Assembly: GCA_946480345.1 (NCBI GenBank)
Contig: CAMLJR010000003.1
Span: 1 to 54,495, forward strand
Origin: an uncultured Spongiibacteraceae bacterium
GTDB taxonomy: Bacteria > Pseudomonadota > Gammaproteobacteria > Pseudomonadales > CAMLJR01
Reading direction: 5' to 3'
Length of the DNA: 54,495 bases
Part shown: piece by piece, positions 1-8,918 of the stretch
Position numbering within the stretch: position 1 is the first letter of the stretch
How the letters are laid out: each line of letters starts with the position of its first letter
The notes under the pieces: model-generated
Database searches by the model: none
What the model saw: only the letters and a program-made list of their open reading frames with translations
Told to the model about the DNA's origin: nothing
Made by a program: the position numbers and the translations under genes

Positions 1-534
1 CGGCTCGCACGCAGCGACGAATTCTCGAAAATAATTTTCATCGGCGGCCGTGCATAAATCGGTTTTATTCGCGATTAATACATCCGCAATTTGCCATTGA
101 TCTTGAAAAATCGTGTGTTCGCGATAACGCGGCTGCTGCAATTTACGCGGATCAATTAATGTAATGACTGCGCGCACATCGAGAACGTCGCGGTAATACT
201 CGCCGCGCAAAGAATCGATGATCTGGCGGGGATGCCCCAGACCGGTTGGCTCGATCAACAAGCGATCCGGTTTTGCCGTGGCGATGAGGCGATTCAACGC
301 GATTTGCATCGGCAGACCCGCGACGCAGCAAATACAGCCGCCGGGTACTTCGCGAATTTCAGCGCCGCGATTCGCGAGAATCGCGCCGTCGATGCCGACT
401 TCACCGAATTCGTTGACCAGCACCGCCCATTTTTCATGAGCGGGTTTGCGTGTCAGCAAATCGAGAATGGCAGTGGTTTTACCGCTGCCGAGAAAACCGG
501 TGATGATATTGACGGGGATACGTTTACGAATCAT
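1..534 (-). CDS. CobW/COG0523-family GTPase (metal-chaperone type), 3' end cut by window edge
   Basis: The leftward frame opens with ATG at 532-534 and stays open to base 1, giving the first 178 residues. A P-loop GFLGSGKTT lies at about residues 14-22. The GGCICC motif, which is the CxCC metal-binding signature of COG0523 GTPases, lies near residue 65. It is followed by an IEPTGLGHP segment and an NKTD guanine-specificity motif near residue 160. Proteins of this family couple GTP hydrolysis to delivery of zinc, cobalt or similar metals (YjiA, ZigA, CobW). The C-terminal CobW_C domain is outside the window, so the subgroup cannot be set. It points away from the catabolic genes and is probably the last ordinary gene before them. 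Confidence 0.9.
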   Translation of the reverse strand, partial: MIRKRIPVNIITGFLGSGKTTAILDLLTRKPAHEKWAVLVNEFGEVGIDGAILANRGAEIREVPGGCICCVAGLPMQIALNRLIATAKPDRLLIEPTGLGHPRQIIDSLRGEYYRDVLDVRAVITLIDPRKLQQPRYREHTIFQDQWQIADVLIANKTDLCTAADENYFREFVAACEP

Positions 535-643
535 TCAGAGTGCAGCCATGCAAAGCGAGCGCGCGATTATTATCGCCCGCCCTCGCAATGTGCAACGTCG
601 AAGGTGTGATGTGTGGTGCGCAGCACGAAAGCGCGCCGAGATG

Positions 644-669
644 AAAAAGGCGCATCGCTGCGATGCGCC
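644..669 (-). terminator. Rho-independent terminator downstream of the KstD-like gene
   Basis: Read leftward, a 9-bp perfect stem (GGCGCATCG / CGATGCGCC, 3-base loop) is followed by five T residues. It lies about 20 bases after the stop codon of the flavoprotein gene at 688-2379. It probably also insulates that gene from the CobW-family gene. Confidence 0.8.
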
Positions 670-687
670 ATAGCGGAAACGTTAGAG

Positions 688-2379
688 TCAGGCAGAGATG
701 TGCTTTGCAGCGAGATAAGCGAACGTCATCGCCGGGCCTAATGTCGAGCCGGGCCCCGGATATGTCACCAGCAAACCGGCCGCAGTATTGCCCACCGCAT
801 AAAGACCCGGAATCGGCGCACCTTCGGTATTGCGTACCTGCGCGTTTTCATCGGTGACTAAACCGCCGTTGGTGCCGAAATCGCCAAGATCGGTGCGCAC
901 GGCATAGAACGGCGCTTCGGCAATTGGCGCGAGACATGGATTAGGCGTTACACGTGGATCGCCATAGTAGCGATCGTAGTGCGCATCGCCGCGACCGAAT
1001 TCGAGATCCTTACCGGTTTTCGCATACTCGTTCATATTCGCAACGGTCTGCTCCAAACCGGCCGCGTCGACGCCAATTTTGCGCGCGAGCTCGGCAACGG
1101 TATTTGCCTTTGCATAAAAACCCGATGCTTCGTACGAACTCGGCAACGTCCAGTCGGGGCGGAATTGCGAATTCATCAGCGGCCCGACGAAATAATTACG
1201 GCGATAACGCGCGTCGAAAACCATATAGGCCGGCGATGACGGCGATTGCGGCGTATGACGTTCGAATGCTTCCGTCATATACGTCATGTAATTCTGCGAT
1301 TCGTTGCTGATGCGTTGGCCATTGACGTTAACCACGCAATTACCCGGCAACGATTTTTCCATGATCGCCAGATACGGCACTGGCTCACCCGGAATAACAA
1401 ACGTGGTACACCACCACGCGCCATCCATTCGACGCGTGGCCGCGCCGACTTTTTGTGCGGCCCAGATCGCATCGCCTTCGTTGGTATCGACACCGGCACT
1501 CCAGCGTGCGTCGGTCGGCTGCGGTAAATATTTTTCGCGCGCGCTCTGATTTTTCTCGAAGCCGCCGGCTGCAAGAATGACGGCTTTTTCGGCGCGAATA
1601 TTCATGCGCTGCCCTTTGCGCTCAACGACGGCGCCAACCACGCGGCCATTTTCTTCGATCAGCTCAATCAGCTTTGTGTTGAGCCAAAGCGGAAGTTGGC
1701 GATCGATCATCGATTTGCGCAGACGCGCGACACCGGCAGCACCGCAGGCAAGGCGGCGAGCGATCGAGCTTTTGAAACGCCATGGAAAATCGGTCGCATA
1801 ATCCAATAACATTTTTGCGATAAGCGATTTCCATCCGGGTAGTTGGCCAATCAACAAACGCGCTTCTTTTTGCGAAATCGTAATTTTTCCGAACAGTCGC
1901 ATCATCGGATGGCCAAGCATCAGCGTATCGGCTTCATCCCCCAATTCGTCGATCATGAACGGCTCGGGTTCGAGCGAACGATGGCCGGGTTTACTGCCGG
2001 GGCGATCGGAAAAATAATCGGGATAATGTTCGAGCGATTCATAACGCACTTGCGTGCGATCGTGCAGAAACTTCAGCATTTCCGGCGCGGTTTTCAAATA
2101 CAGATCGATCATCGCCGGATCGGTTTTATCCATTGGCAATGTGTTGTGCAGATAGGAACGCGCCTCTTCGAATGAATCCTGCGCGCCCGCTTCTTTCGCG
2201 TAATGCGAACAGGGAATCCAGATGCCACCACCGGAATACGAACTGGTGCCGCCGAACTTCGCGCCTTTTTCGATGACAAGTACGTTTTTGACGCCCATTT
2301 CATACAGCGCCAACGATGCGGTCATGCCGCCGTTACCGGAGCCGACTACTAAAACTTCAACCGAATGATCCCACTGCAT
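688..2379 (-). CDS. FAD-dependent 3-ketosteroid dehydrogenase-like flavoprotein (KstD family)
   Basis: A 563-residue flavoprotein with an N-terminal Rossmann motif VGSGNGG (about residues 12-18) and a GGTSSYSGGGIWIP segment typical of the fumarate reductase / 3-oxosteroid dehydrogenase superfamily. Near the C-terminus, Tyr540 and Gly544 in YPGPG align by motif with the catalytic Tyr487 and Gly491 of Rhodococcus KstD1. The following TLGPAMTFAYLAA segment is also characteristic of KstD. Family members introduce a C=C bond next to a ring ketone, passing electrons to FAD. Length is normal for the family. Regiochemistry (delta-1 or delta-4) and whether the substrate is a true steroid cannot be told from sequence. 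It lies downstream of a TetR gene on the same strand and ends in its own terminator. Confidence 0.85.
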   Translation of the reverse strand: MQWDHSVEVLVVGSGNGGMTASLALYEMGVKNVLVIEKGAKFGGTSSYSGGGIWIPCSHYAKEAGAQDSFEEARSYLHNTLPMDKTDPAMIDLYLKTAPEMLKFLHDRTQVRYESLEHYPDYFSDRPGSKPGHRSLEPEPFMIDELGDEADTLMLGHPMMRLFGKITISQKEARLLIGQLPGWKSLIAKMLLDYATDFPWRFKSSIARRLACGAAGVARLRKSMIDRQLPLWLNTKLIELIEENGRVVGAVVERKGQRMNIRAEKAVILAAGGFEKNQSAREKYLPQPTDARWSAGVDTNEGDAIWAAQKVGAATRRMDGAWWCTTFVIPGEPVPYLAIMEKSLPGNCVVNVNGQRISNESQNYMTYMTEAFERHTPQSPSSPAYMVFDARYRRNYFVGPLMNSQFRPDWTLPSSYEASGFYAKANTVAELARKIGVDAAGLEQTVANMNEYAKTGKDLEFGRGDAHYDRYYGDPRVTPNPCLAPIAEAPFYAVRTDLGDFGTNGGLVTDENAQVRNTEGAPIPGLYAVGNTAAGLLVTYPGPGSTLGPAMTFAYLAAKHISA

Positions 2380-2554
2380 TTGTTATGTCTCGTGCTGGAG
2401 TGTGTGGATAGACGCGGCGCAGAGCAGCTGCGCTCGATTTAGGACGACTTTAAAATGCGGTCATTAAACTATGTGGCCCGGTATTTAGCCATACTGCGTT
2501 TGCATGAGATCAAGGCGTAAATTGCCATCACCGAATGTCGATTTTGGACAACAG

Positions 2555-3265
2555 TCAGCGCGTTTCGGTTAGCTCCCGCGCGCGCGCCAATGTGGCTGCC
2601 GATGCTGGCTGCGACAGCAAATCGATCATTGCGTCTTCAAGCATATTCAGGAATAAATCGGTATCGATGGTTGCATCACCCTGCCGGGTTTCGTCGAGCA
2701 TTTGCGAATGATCGGCCAAGCCATGAAACAACAACAATGCGGCCATTAGAAAACGCTGATATTCAATGATGTCCGGCAATTGCAAATGCGCAATAGATCG
2801 GCGCAGCACACGCGACAGACGATCGGCGCCCTGCAGTTGCAACGAACCCGCCGCGCGACGCTGAAACAGCAATGCTTCAGGCACGATGAGCTGTGCATTG
2901 ATTCGAATATATTCCTTACCGCCGTCCGGGTCGTAGAGTTTTTCCGCCACCGGCCGCGAAAAGGCCTGCACCGCTTCGCGAATATCGATTTCAGCTTTTG
3001 CATCAAGCCGATCGAGCAATTCGTTACGGCGAGCCATTACCGCCAGCATGTGTTTATCGAGCAATGCGCGTATCAGCCCTTCTTTATTGCCGAAATGATA
3101 CTGACAGGCATTGCTGTTGCGTTGACCCGCGACACGGTTGATTTCGTTCAACGAAACCGCCTCGACGCCTTTCGTCGCGAATAACCGTTCCGCCACGGCA
3201 ATCAGCTTGGCTCGAGTCGCAGCGCTGCGCGGCGTTAAACGTTCGATTTTTGTCGGTGAAGCCAT
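2555..3265 (-). CDS. TetR/AcrR-family transcriptional regulator
   Basis: A 236-residue protein with an N-terminal helix-turn-helix domain (about residues 12-65: TRAKLIAVAERLFATKG, then SLNEINRVAG and YHFGNKEGLIRAL), the standard TetR DNA-binding layout. The C-terminal ligand domain has no recognisable signature. It is transcribed leftward toward the KstD-like gene (175 bases apart) and divergently from the SDR at 3479, so both are plausible targets. The shared upstream region 3266-3478 contains three CGACACAC-type direct repeats. The inducer is probably a pathway intermediate, by analogy with KstR-like TetR proteins; this is inference. Confidence 0.88.
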   Translation of the reverse strand: MASPTKIERLTPRSAATRAKLIAVAERLFATKGVEAVSLNEINRVAGQRNSNACQYHFGNKEGLIRALLDKHMLAVMARRNELLDRLDAKAEIDIREAVQAFSRPVAEKLYDPDGGKEYIRINAQLIVPEALLFQRRAAGSLQLQGADRLSRVLRRSIAHLQLPDIIEYQRFLMAALLLFHGLADHSQMLDETRQGDATIDTDLFLNMLEDAMIDLLSQPASAATLARARELTETR

Positions 3266-3371
3266 ATTGTTCTCATCGTTGAATTCAGCACTTCACCATT
3301 GCTTGCCCAGCGAAGTCGATCGTTTTGCTCCAGCCAGGCAGCTTTGTAATTAATCGAGAGAACTTTGTCCA

Positions 3372-3411
3372 GCACACACGTTTCGACACACGCGTTTTCG
3401 ACACACACGGG
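3372..3411. repeat. Three tandem CACACACG-type direct repeats in a divergent promoter region
   Basis: Three near-identical units are seen: GCACACACG at 3372-3380, CGACACACGCG at 3384-3394 and CGACACACACGG at 3399-3410. They are separated by short T-rich spacers and spaced about 12-15 bases apart. They lie between the TetR gene (leftward) and the SDR gene (rightward). They could be an iterated regulator site. Confidence 0.5.
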
Positions 3412-3478
3412 TTACAATCCGACGACAATCGCCGATGCAATTTAATATCTGCCAATAGTCATAAATAGAGAGGTCATC

Positions 3479-4261
3479 ATGAGTCATCGATTAAGCGGCA
3501 AGGTTGCCCTCATCACCGGCGCGGGTAGCGGCGTTGGCGAAGCGGCGGCACGGCTTTTTGCTGAAGAAGGTGCAACCGTTGTTATTTGCGGACGCCGTCT
3601 GGAACCGCTCGAAAAAATCGCAGCAGAGATCAATTCAAATATCGGTCGCGCTGAAGCAATCGCGATCGACGTGAGCGATGAACAACAATTCACGCGTGCC
3701 ATCAACGACACCGCAAAAAAATATGGCCGACTCGATATTCTGGTCAATAACGCAGTATCGGTACGCGGCGGCATGATTGCCGATACCACCACCCACGACT
3801 GGCATCAGAATTTCCACGCTACGCTCGATGGCACATTTTTCGGCACGCGCGCGGCGATGCCGATTATGTGCAAACAAAAATCCGGATCGATCGTGAATGT
3901 CGCATCGGTTTCCGGCGTATTGGCCTCACCGGGTACGGCCGGTTATGCGGCTGCGAAAGCCGGCGTGATTCAGTTCACGCGCGTCGCTGCGCTCGAGGGT
4001 GCTCGCAGTAATGTGCGGGTTAATGTGGTCGCACCCGGCGCGATCGATACGCCAAGTTTTCGCCATGCCGTGCCCGAAGCTGCGCGGCCCGGTATTGCGC
4101 AGGGAATTCCAATGGGTCGCGTTTCGCAACCGATCGAAATTGCCAATACCATTTTATTTCTCGCGTCGGACGAAGCATCGTTCGTTACCGGCGCCACATT
4201 GATTGCCGACGGCGGCAAGAGCTGCGAATTGGTTATGACATCGTCGCTTGCCGACATGTAA
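3479..4261 (+). CDS. SDR-family NAD(P)-dependent oxidoreductase
   Basis: A 260-residue classical short-chain dehydrogenase/reductase. The cofactor motif TGAGSGVG is at residues 13-20, the NNA segment at 90-92, the catalytic Ser at about 143, and Tyr156-x3-Lys160. The position usually held by the catalytic Asn (N-L-x-G-x-F) reads T-L-D-G-T-F here, so the fourth member of the tetrad appears substituted. A GAGAGG ribosome site lies seven bases before the ATG. It is followed closely by the NTF2-like gene at 4287 and is divergent from the TetR gene. Probable role: alcohol/ketone interconversion on a cyclic substrate. The exact substrate is unknown. Confidence 0.88.
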   Translation: MSHRLSGKVALITGAGSGVGEAAARLFAEEGATVVICGRRLEPLEKIAAEINSNIGRAEAIAIDVSDEQQFTRAINDTAKKYGRLDILVNNAVSVRGGMIADTTTHDWHQNFHATLDGTFFGTRAAMPIMCKQKSGSIVNVASVSGVLASPGTAGYAAAKAGVIQFTRVAALEGARSNVRVNVVAPGAIDTPSFRHAVPEAARPGIAQGIPMGRVSQPIEIANTILFLASDEASFVTGATLIADGGKSCELVMTSSLADM

Positions 4262-4286
4262 TACGTCTTTTCACCGAGATCACATC

Positions 4287-4940
4287 ATGAATTTAAAAAA
4301 TACCGATATGCCGGGCTCCGATATTAAAGACTTGCTGGCGCGCATCGATCGCCTTGAGTCAATTGAAGAAATTCGGATGTTGCCGGCGAAATATGCTTTG
4401 TCGCTCGATATGCGCGACATCGATGCGCATGTGAATTTATTCGCGCCGGATATTCGTATCAGTAAGGAAAAAACCGGACGGGAACACATGAAAGCGTGGG
4501 CAGACGATACGTTTCGGCTGCAATTCACCGGTACGTCGCACCACATCGGCGGGCACATCATCGAATTCAAAGATGCGGATCATGCGATCGGCGTCGTCTA
4601 TTCGAAAAACGAACACGAGACTGGCCCCGAGTGGGTCATCATGCAAATGCTGTATTGGGACGAGTACGAGCGCATCGATGGGCGCTGGTTTTTCCGCCGT
4701 CGCCTGCCCTGCTACTGGTACGCGACCGATTTAAATAAGCCGCCGATTGGCGACAAAAAAATGCGCTGGCCCGGCCGCGAACCCTACGACGGCTCATGGC
4801 ACGATCTATGGCCTTCGTGGAAAGAGTTCTGGGCAAATCTGCCGAAAGATACGCCGGAAGTTGCCGCGCCAGCGCCGCTCGATAAATTTCTCGAAACGAT
4901 GCGACGCGGCGCGCCCAACCCGAAAATTCGGGTGCGCTGA
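4287..4940 (+). CDS. SnoaL-like / NTF2-fold protein
   Basis: A 217-residue protein whose first ~140 residues match the SnoaL-like pattern: an N-terminal helix with EEIRMLPAKYALSLDMRD, an LFAPDIRI strand, and later HIGGHII and a strand ending in WFFRRR. NTF2-fold members in such clusters act as ketosteroid-isomerase-like isomerases, dehydratases or hydroxylase partners. The proline- and tryptophan-rich C-terminal ~70 residues have no assignment. An upstream in-frame ATG at 4248 overlaps the SDR gene, so the ATG at 4287 was chosen, although its ribosome site is weak. Its stop codon is only 7 bases from the stop of the convergent SDR gene. Confidence 0.8.
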   Translation: MNLKNTDMPGSDIKDLLARIDRLESIEEIRMLPAKYALSLDMRDIDAHVNLFAPDIRISKEKTGREHMKAWADDTFRLQFTGTSHHIGGHIIEFKDADHAIGVVYSKNEHETGPEWVIMQMLYWDEYERIDGRWFFRRRLPCYWYATDLNKPPIGDKKMRWPGREPYDGSWHDLWPSWKEFWANLPKDTPEVAAPAPLDKFLETMRRGAPNPKIRVR

Positions 4941-4947
4941 AATCAAC

Positions 4948-5754
4948 TCAATCGGAAAATTCAGGCACCCACGCCACACCGTTAATATGCGAACCGCCAT
5001 CGACGAATAACGTATTTCCTGTTACGTAACGCGTGTCGTCACTGGCAAGAAAATAGGCGACTCCCGCAATATCGTCATCGGGATCGCCCATGCGCCCCAT
5101 CGGATTCGCCGAAGCTGCCTGCGCGGCCATATCCGGTGCCATTCTTTGAAACTCCTTGAAGCTGCTGGTTACAGCTGCAGGACAAATCACATTGACGCAA
5201 ATCTGGTACTGCGCCCACTCACGAGCGGCGCTGCGGCTGTATGCGCGCAATGCCTCCTTCCCGACGTTGTATTCCGCCGTTCCCATATGCGCGTTGACAC
5301 CATTCAGCGAGCAGATATTGATAATGCGTCCGCATCGTTTTTCTCGCATATACGGAAATACTGCTTTCATCGCCCATACACCGGCTGACAAAGCCATCGT
5401 CAACGCGCGCTGCATGACCTCATCGGATTTATTTTCGATGCGCGTTATTTCGCCACCCGCCCACGCATTGTTAACAAGGATATCGACGCCACCGAATTTT
5501 TCATTTGCCACTGCGATCATCCGTTCGATGTGCTCTTTCTGGCATACATCGGTACGCACAAATTCAGCCCGCACACCGAATTGCGAAATCATTTCCTCAG
5601 CCGCTTGCAGCCCGGTTTCCGGATTGAAATCCGCGATAACAATGTTTGCGCCCTCGCGCGCATAACGCCGCGCGATGGCACGGCCGATGCCATCGCCCGC
5701 GCCGGTGATCACTGCGGTGCGATTCAACAAACGCCGCTCTGTCGATGAATTCAT
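4948..5754 (-). CDS. SDR-family oxidoreductase (fourth gene of the BVMO operon)
   Basis: A 268-residue SDR with TGAGDGIG at residues 17-24, NNA at 95-97, Ser149, and Tyr162-x3-Lys166. The usual Asn position is occupied by an Ala-Leu-Ser-Ala stretch, so the full tetrad is not visible. The start ATG at 5752-5754 is preceded by a GGAG ribosome site. A longer open frame upstream is only the shadow of the neighbouring gene. It is the last gene of the run VOC-BVMO-355 aa protein-SDR, with a gap of about 35 bases to the gene before it. It could supply the ketone for the BVMO or oxidise a product alcohol. Confidence 0.87.
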   Translation of the reverse strand: MNSSTERRLLNRTAVITGAGDGIGRAIARRYAREGANIVIADFNPETGLQAAEEMISQFGVRAEFVRTDVCQKEHIERMIAVANEKFGGVDILVNNAWAGGEITRIENKSDEVMQRALTMALSAGVWAMKAVFPYMREKRCGRIINICSLNGVNAHMGTAEYNVGKEALRAYSRSAAREWAQYQICVNVICPAAVTSSFKEFQRMAPDMAAQAASANPMGRMGDPDDDIAGVAYFLASDDTRYVTGNTLFVDGGSHINGVAWVPEFSD

Positions 5755-5789
5755 AGCTTTACTCCAACAATTGTTTTCAGAAGAAAAAA

Positions 5790-6857
5790 TCAAGCGACAA
5801 GTTGTTCGTCGTTGACGTCCGGTGGAATGACATCCGGTAAACCGTGATCGTAGGTTTTCGCCAGCACGCGAATAAATTGCTGATCCGTCATTGGATCGCT
5901 GGGCTCGGTGAACGCGACGCCACGTGTGCGCAAATCTGCAATCAATATATTGAGCGCAGTCTCTGCGGTGATGTCGTCCGAATGATCGAGCGACACTTTC
6001 AGTTCGTTGTAATCCATGAACAGGCGCGCGCCCCAATGAATCAGGAAACGTGTTTCGTCCGCGGAAATACGCTGAATCACTTTATCGCCGTTGGTGATCC
6101 GCCAACCGTCTGCGGTATCCGGATCGGCGCCGAATTTGGAAATGATGTCGAGGCCCTCGGGCTTGCGCATCGACACGGGTCCGTTGGCTTGACCGTGGTG
6201 CAGCATCATTTCGTTTTCGACGACGACAGCACGACCCCACATCGGCGCGTTGATCTGCATCGGCGCGCCGCTCGGACCATCGGGCCAGCAGTTGAAACCG
6301 CCACCGATTTTGCCTTTGTAATACCACGCGATGACCTGCGCCTTTTTAGCCTGCCATTGACGAAACAAGCCGGATTTCGACATCGACATCAACAGCCATA
6401 ACGGTGTGTTTTCCATCGTCATACCGCGAAATACGGTGCCATCGAGATGCGGCGGTCCACCGACCGGACACGGGCCTTGAATGTTGAACAGATAGGTTTC
6501 CGGTTCGGCGTATTCCGCGCCCCAGTAACCGCGCACCAGATCGAGAAAATGCGAGTTGTAGTAACAATCTTCGATGTCGCGATAAAAACACACACCCTGA
6601 CGCGCCAATTGCCCGCGAAAAACCGGCGTCAGCACCATATCCCACGAGGCTTTGATACAGGGCGGCAAATCTACCGAACCGCCGGTGGCGAGGACCTCTT
6701 CGGGTGTTTTGAAATTGTGCGCGAGAATCAACGGCCACGGACCCTTGTCGCGCACCACGCTTAGCAAACGGCGATGCTGATCTTCGCTATAGGCGTTTTC
6801 GATCAGCCGCGGTGGCGCAACCGGTTTGAATCGATCACGGCTCAATGCGTTGGTCAT
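5790..6857 (-). CDS. Unrecognised 355-residue protein with a 2-oxoglutarate/Fe(II)-dioxygenase-like residue pattern
   Basis: I cannot name this family with confidence. The middle of the protein contains His137-x-Asp139 (in PPHLDGTVFRG), a distal His220/His221 (in MMLHHGQANG) and Arg231 ten residues after His221. That spacing is the H-x-D...H...R arrangement of non-haem Fe(II)/2-oxoglutarate oxygenases such as phytanoyl-CoA dioxygenases. The spacing of about 84 residues between the HxD and the distal His is also in range. It lies between the BVMO and an SDR with 35-39 base gaps, so it is almost certainly co-transcribed with them. A hydroxylase acting on the same substrate class would fit, but that is inference. 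Confidence 0.8.
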   Translation of the reverse strand: MTNALSRDRFKPVAPPRLIENAYSEDQHRRLLSVVRDKGPWPLILAHNFKTPEEVLATGGSVDLPPCIKASWDMVLTPVFRGQLARQGVCFYRDIEDCYYNSHFLDLVRGYWGAEYAEPETYLFNIQGPCPVGGPPHLDGTVFRGMTMENTPLWLLMSMSKSGLFRQWQAKKAQVIAWYYKGKIGGGFNCWPDGPSGAPMQINAPMWGRAVVVENEMMLHHGQANGPVSMRKPEGLDIISKFGADPDTADGWRITNGDKVIQRISADETRFLIHWGARLFMDYNELKVSLDHSDDITAETALNILIADLRTRGVAFTEPSDPMTDQQFIRVLAKTYDHGLPDVIPPDVNDEQLVA

Positions 6858-6896
6858 TTTCCTATCTCCTCAAATGCTTTGGTTGGACGCTCTTCT

Positions 6897-8879
6897 TTAA
6901 ATCGAAAGCTTTTGCTGCGGATTCGAAGGGACTCGCGCTGGCTTTTTGTTTGCGACGGGGTTGAAGTGCTCAAGCTTCGGCTGCCGCGTATCGTGCCAAA
7001 TTTCATTGTTGTGACGGCCAATAGCCAGCACGACTTTGCCGCTGGCATGACGGTAATAACCGTGTGCGGAACCTTTGTTGACCCAGCAGGTGAGTTGCAG
7101 ACTTTCTTCGATGCCTTTGTTGTATTCGTCGCAGGCGGCTTCGCTGACATCGAATGATGACCAGTTTTCATCGACCATGGCCTGCAATAGCTCGACAATC
7201 CAATGAACCTGCTGCTCACTGACGACCGCATGATTGGCAACGAGGAAGCTGTTCGGCCCACCCATAATGAACATGTTTGGAAAACCCGGCACCGTCTGGC
7301 CCTCGTAGGCATAAGGCGTTGGCGTGAAAACATCGCGCAACGTTTTGCCGTCGCGGCCGGAAATATCGAATTGGGTACACCAGTCGAGGTGATAGCCCGT
7401 GGCCAGCAGCAATACATCGCAGGGGATGCGCGTGCCATTGGCGAGAATGACCGCATCTTTTTCGCACGCCGCGAGCGCACCCGTGATCAGCTTGACGTTG
7501 GGTTTTTGCAGCACGTCGTAATAGCCGCAATCGAGAATCGGTCGCTTAGCGAATAACGGATAATCCGGGGTTAATCGTTGCACCATTTCCGGATCGTTGG
7601 GGAATTTGCTCTTCAAAAAATTCAGGCTCATGTCGGTGATTGCATCGTTGAATTGCGAAATGCGCCCGCCGTTTTTCTGCCATTCCGGATCGATGCTCAT
7701 CATGCCTTTCATATCGTTCATCGCGCTGGCCAAGCCTTGCAGACGACGCCATTGTGCGACGAACGGAATCGTTTCCTGCGCGGCACGATCGAGCGGATCG
7801 ACATTCGCGCGTGCCTGCTCGTTCGGAATGATGTATTCGGGTTGACGCATGATGATGTTGAGCTCGCTCACCTCATCGGCGATCGCCGTCGCGAGCTGCA
7901 CGCCGGAACAACCGACGCCCACCTGCACGACTTTTTTGCCTTTCAGATCGATTGAACTATCCCATTCGGCGGTATGGGCGATCGCACCTTCGAATACATC
8001 CACATTCACCCCCGGCGGCATTTTCGGGCGATTGTTCGGACCGGCGGCGATCAACAGAATGTTCGCTTCATACATGCGCTTTTCGCCGTTTTGTGTCGCT
8101 TCGATTGTCCACAGCTGACGCGCTTCATCCCACTTCGCGCCATGGACAAAAGTGCCGAATTGAATGCGCTGATACAGGTTGTAGCGATTCGCGACGTTTT
8201 GCAGATAAGCCAGAAACTCGGGGCCGACGGGATAAAAACGCGTCCACGAGGGATTTGGATCGAACGAGTACGAATACAGAATGCTCGGCGTATCGACCGC
8301 AGCGCCCGGGTACGTGCTGACCAACCAGTTACCGCCAACATCGTTTTGCGCTTCGACAATGGTGTAATCGAAACCGGCTTGTTGCAGCTTGATACCGGCG
8401 TTAATACCCATCATGCCGGCGCCAACAATGAGCACCTTCATGTCTTCGGGCGGGGCCATTTTCGGCTGACGAATGCGCGTGTCAGTGGTGAAACCCGCAT
8501 GTTGATACGCAGGCTCGAGCGAGCGCTCGGGCATATCGAAGCCAAGTGTGAGACGCGCCATATCGCGGAATAAACCCAGATCGATATGCGGCATCACCGG
8601 CGCCTGGCCGCTTTTCACGCGCTGCAGCAATTGTTCGCGGATTTCCGCAACGATCGACGTATCGGCTTCGTCATGATCGATTTCGCCATCCACGGCGACA
8701 AAAGCTTCGCGCATTTGATGCTGGGTGCCTTCCAGCTTAGGACCGTACTTGCGCAGCAGACCACGATCGCCGGTGATCTGCACCAGACTCATCAGAGCGA
8801 TCATCGGCTCCAATGCGCTTATTACTTGTTCGAGAGAGGTTTGTTCGAGGGAAGGTTGTTTGTTATCGGAATAATTCAT
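6897..8879 (-). CDS. Type I Baeyer-Villiger monooxygenase with N-terminal extension (HAPMO-like)
   Basis: A 660-residue flavoprotein. The BVMO fingerprint F-x-G-x3-H-x3-W-D is at about residues 296-307 (FEGAIAHTAEWD). It is flanked by the FAD Rossmann motif VGAGMMG (about 152-158) and a second nucleotide motif VGVGCSG (about 320-326). About 145 residues precede the FAD domain, as in 4-hydroxyacetophenone monooxygenase, where the extension serves dimerisation. Cyclohexanone monooxygenases lack it. The enzyme would insert oxygen next to a ketone using NADPH and O2, giving an ester or lactone. The ATG at 8877-8879 has a perfect GGAGG seven bases upstream. A TTG four codons earlier is part of that ribosome site and was rejected. 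Second gene of the VOC-BVMO-oxygenase-SDR run. Confidence 0.92.
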   Translation of the reverse strand: MNYSDNKQPSLEQTSLEQVISALEPMIALMSLVQITGDRGLLRKYGPKLEGTQHQMREAFVAVDGEIDHDEADTSIVAEIREQLLQRVKSGQAPVMPHIDLGLFRDMARLTLGFDMPERSLEPAYQHAGFTTDTRIRQPKMAPPEDMKVLIVGAGMMGINAGIKLQQAGFDYTIVEAQNDVGGNWLVSTYPGAAVDTPSILYSYSFDPNPSWTRFYPVGPEFLAYLQNVANRYNLYQRIQFGTFVHGAKWDEARQLWTIEATQNGEKRMYEANILLIAAGPNNRPKMPPGVNVDVFEGAIAHTAEWDSSIDLKGKKVVQVGVGCSGVQLATAIADEVSELNIIMRQPEYIIPNEQARANVDPLDRAAQETIPFVAQWRRLQGLASAMNDMKGMMSIDPEWQKNGGRISQFNDAITDMSLNFLKSKFPNDPEMVQRLTPDYPLFAKRPILDCGYYDVLQKPNVKLITGALAACEKDAVILANGTRIPCDVLLLATGYHLDWCTQFDISGRDGKTLRDVFTPTPYAYEGQTVPGFPNMFIMGGPNSFLVANHAVVSEQQVHWIVELLQAMVDENWSSFDVSEAACDEYNKGIEESLQLTCWVNKGSAHGYYRHASGKVVLAIGRHNNEIWHDTRQPKLEHFNPVANKKPARVPSNPQQKLSI

Positions 8880-8918
8880 GAGTGCCTCCAATGGGCGAAC
8901 ATTTCTTCGGCCGGCTGA

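Noticed and set aside
4948..6036. 362-residue form of the SDR with a 94-residue N-terminal extension
   Set aside because: The extension is out-of-frame sequence of the neighbouring 355-residue gene; the ATG at 5754 has a GGAG site and starts the normal SDR fold.
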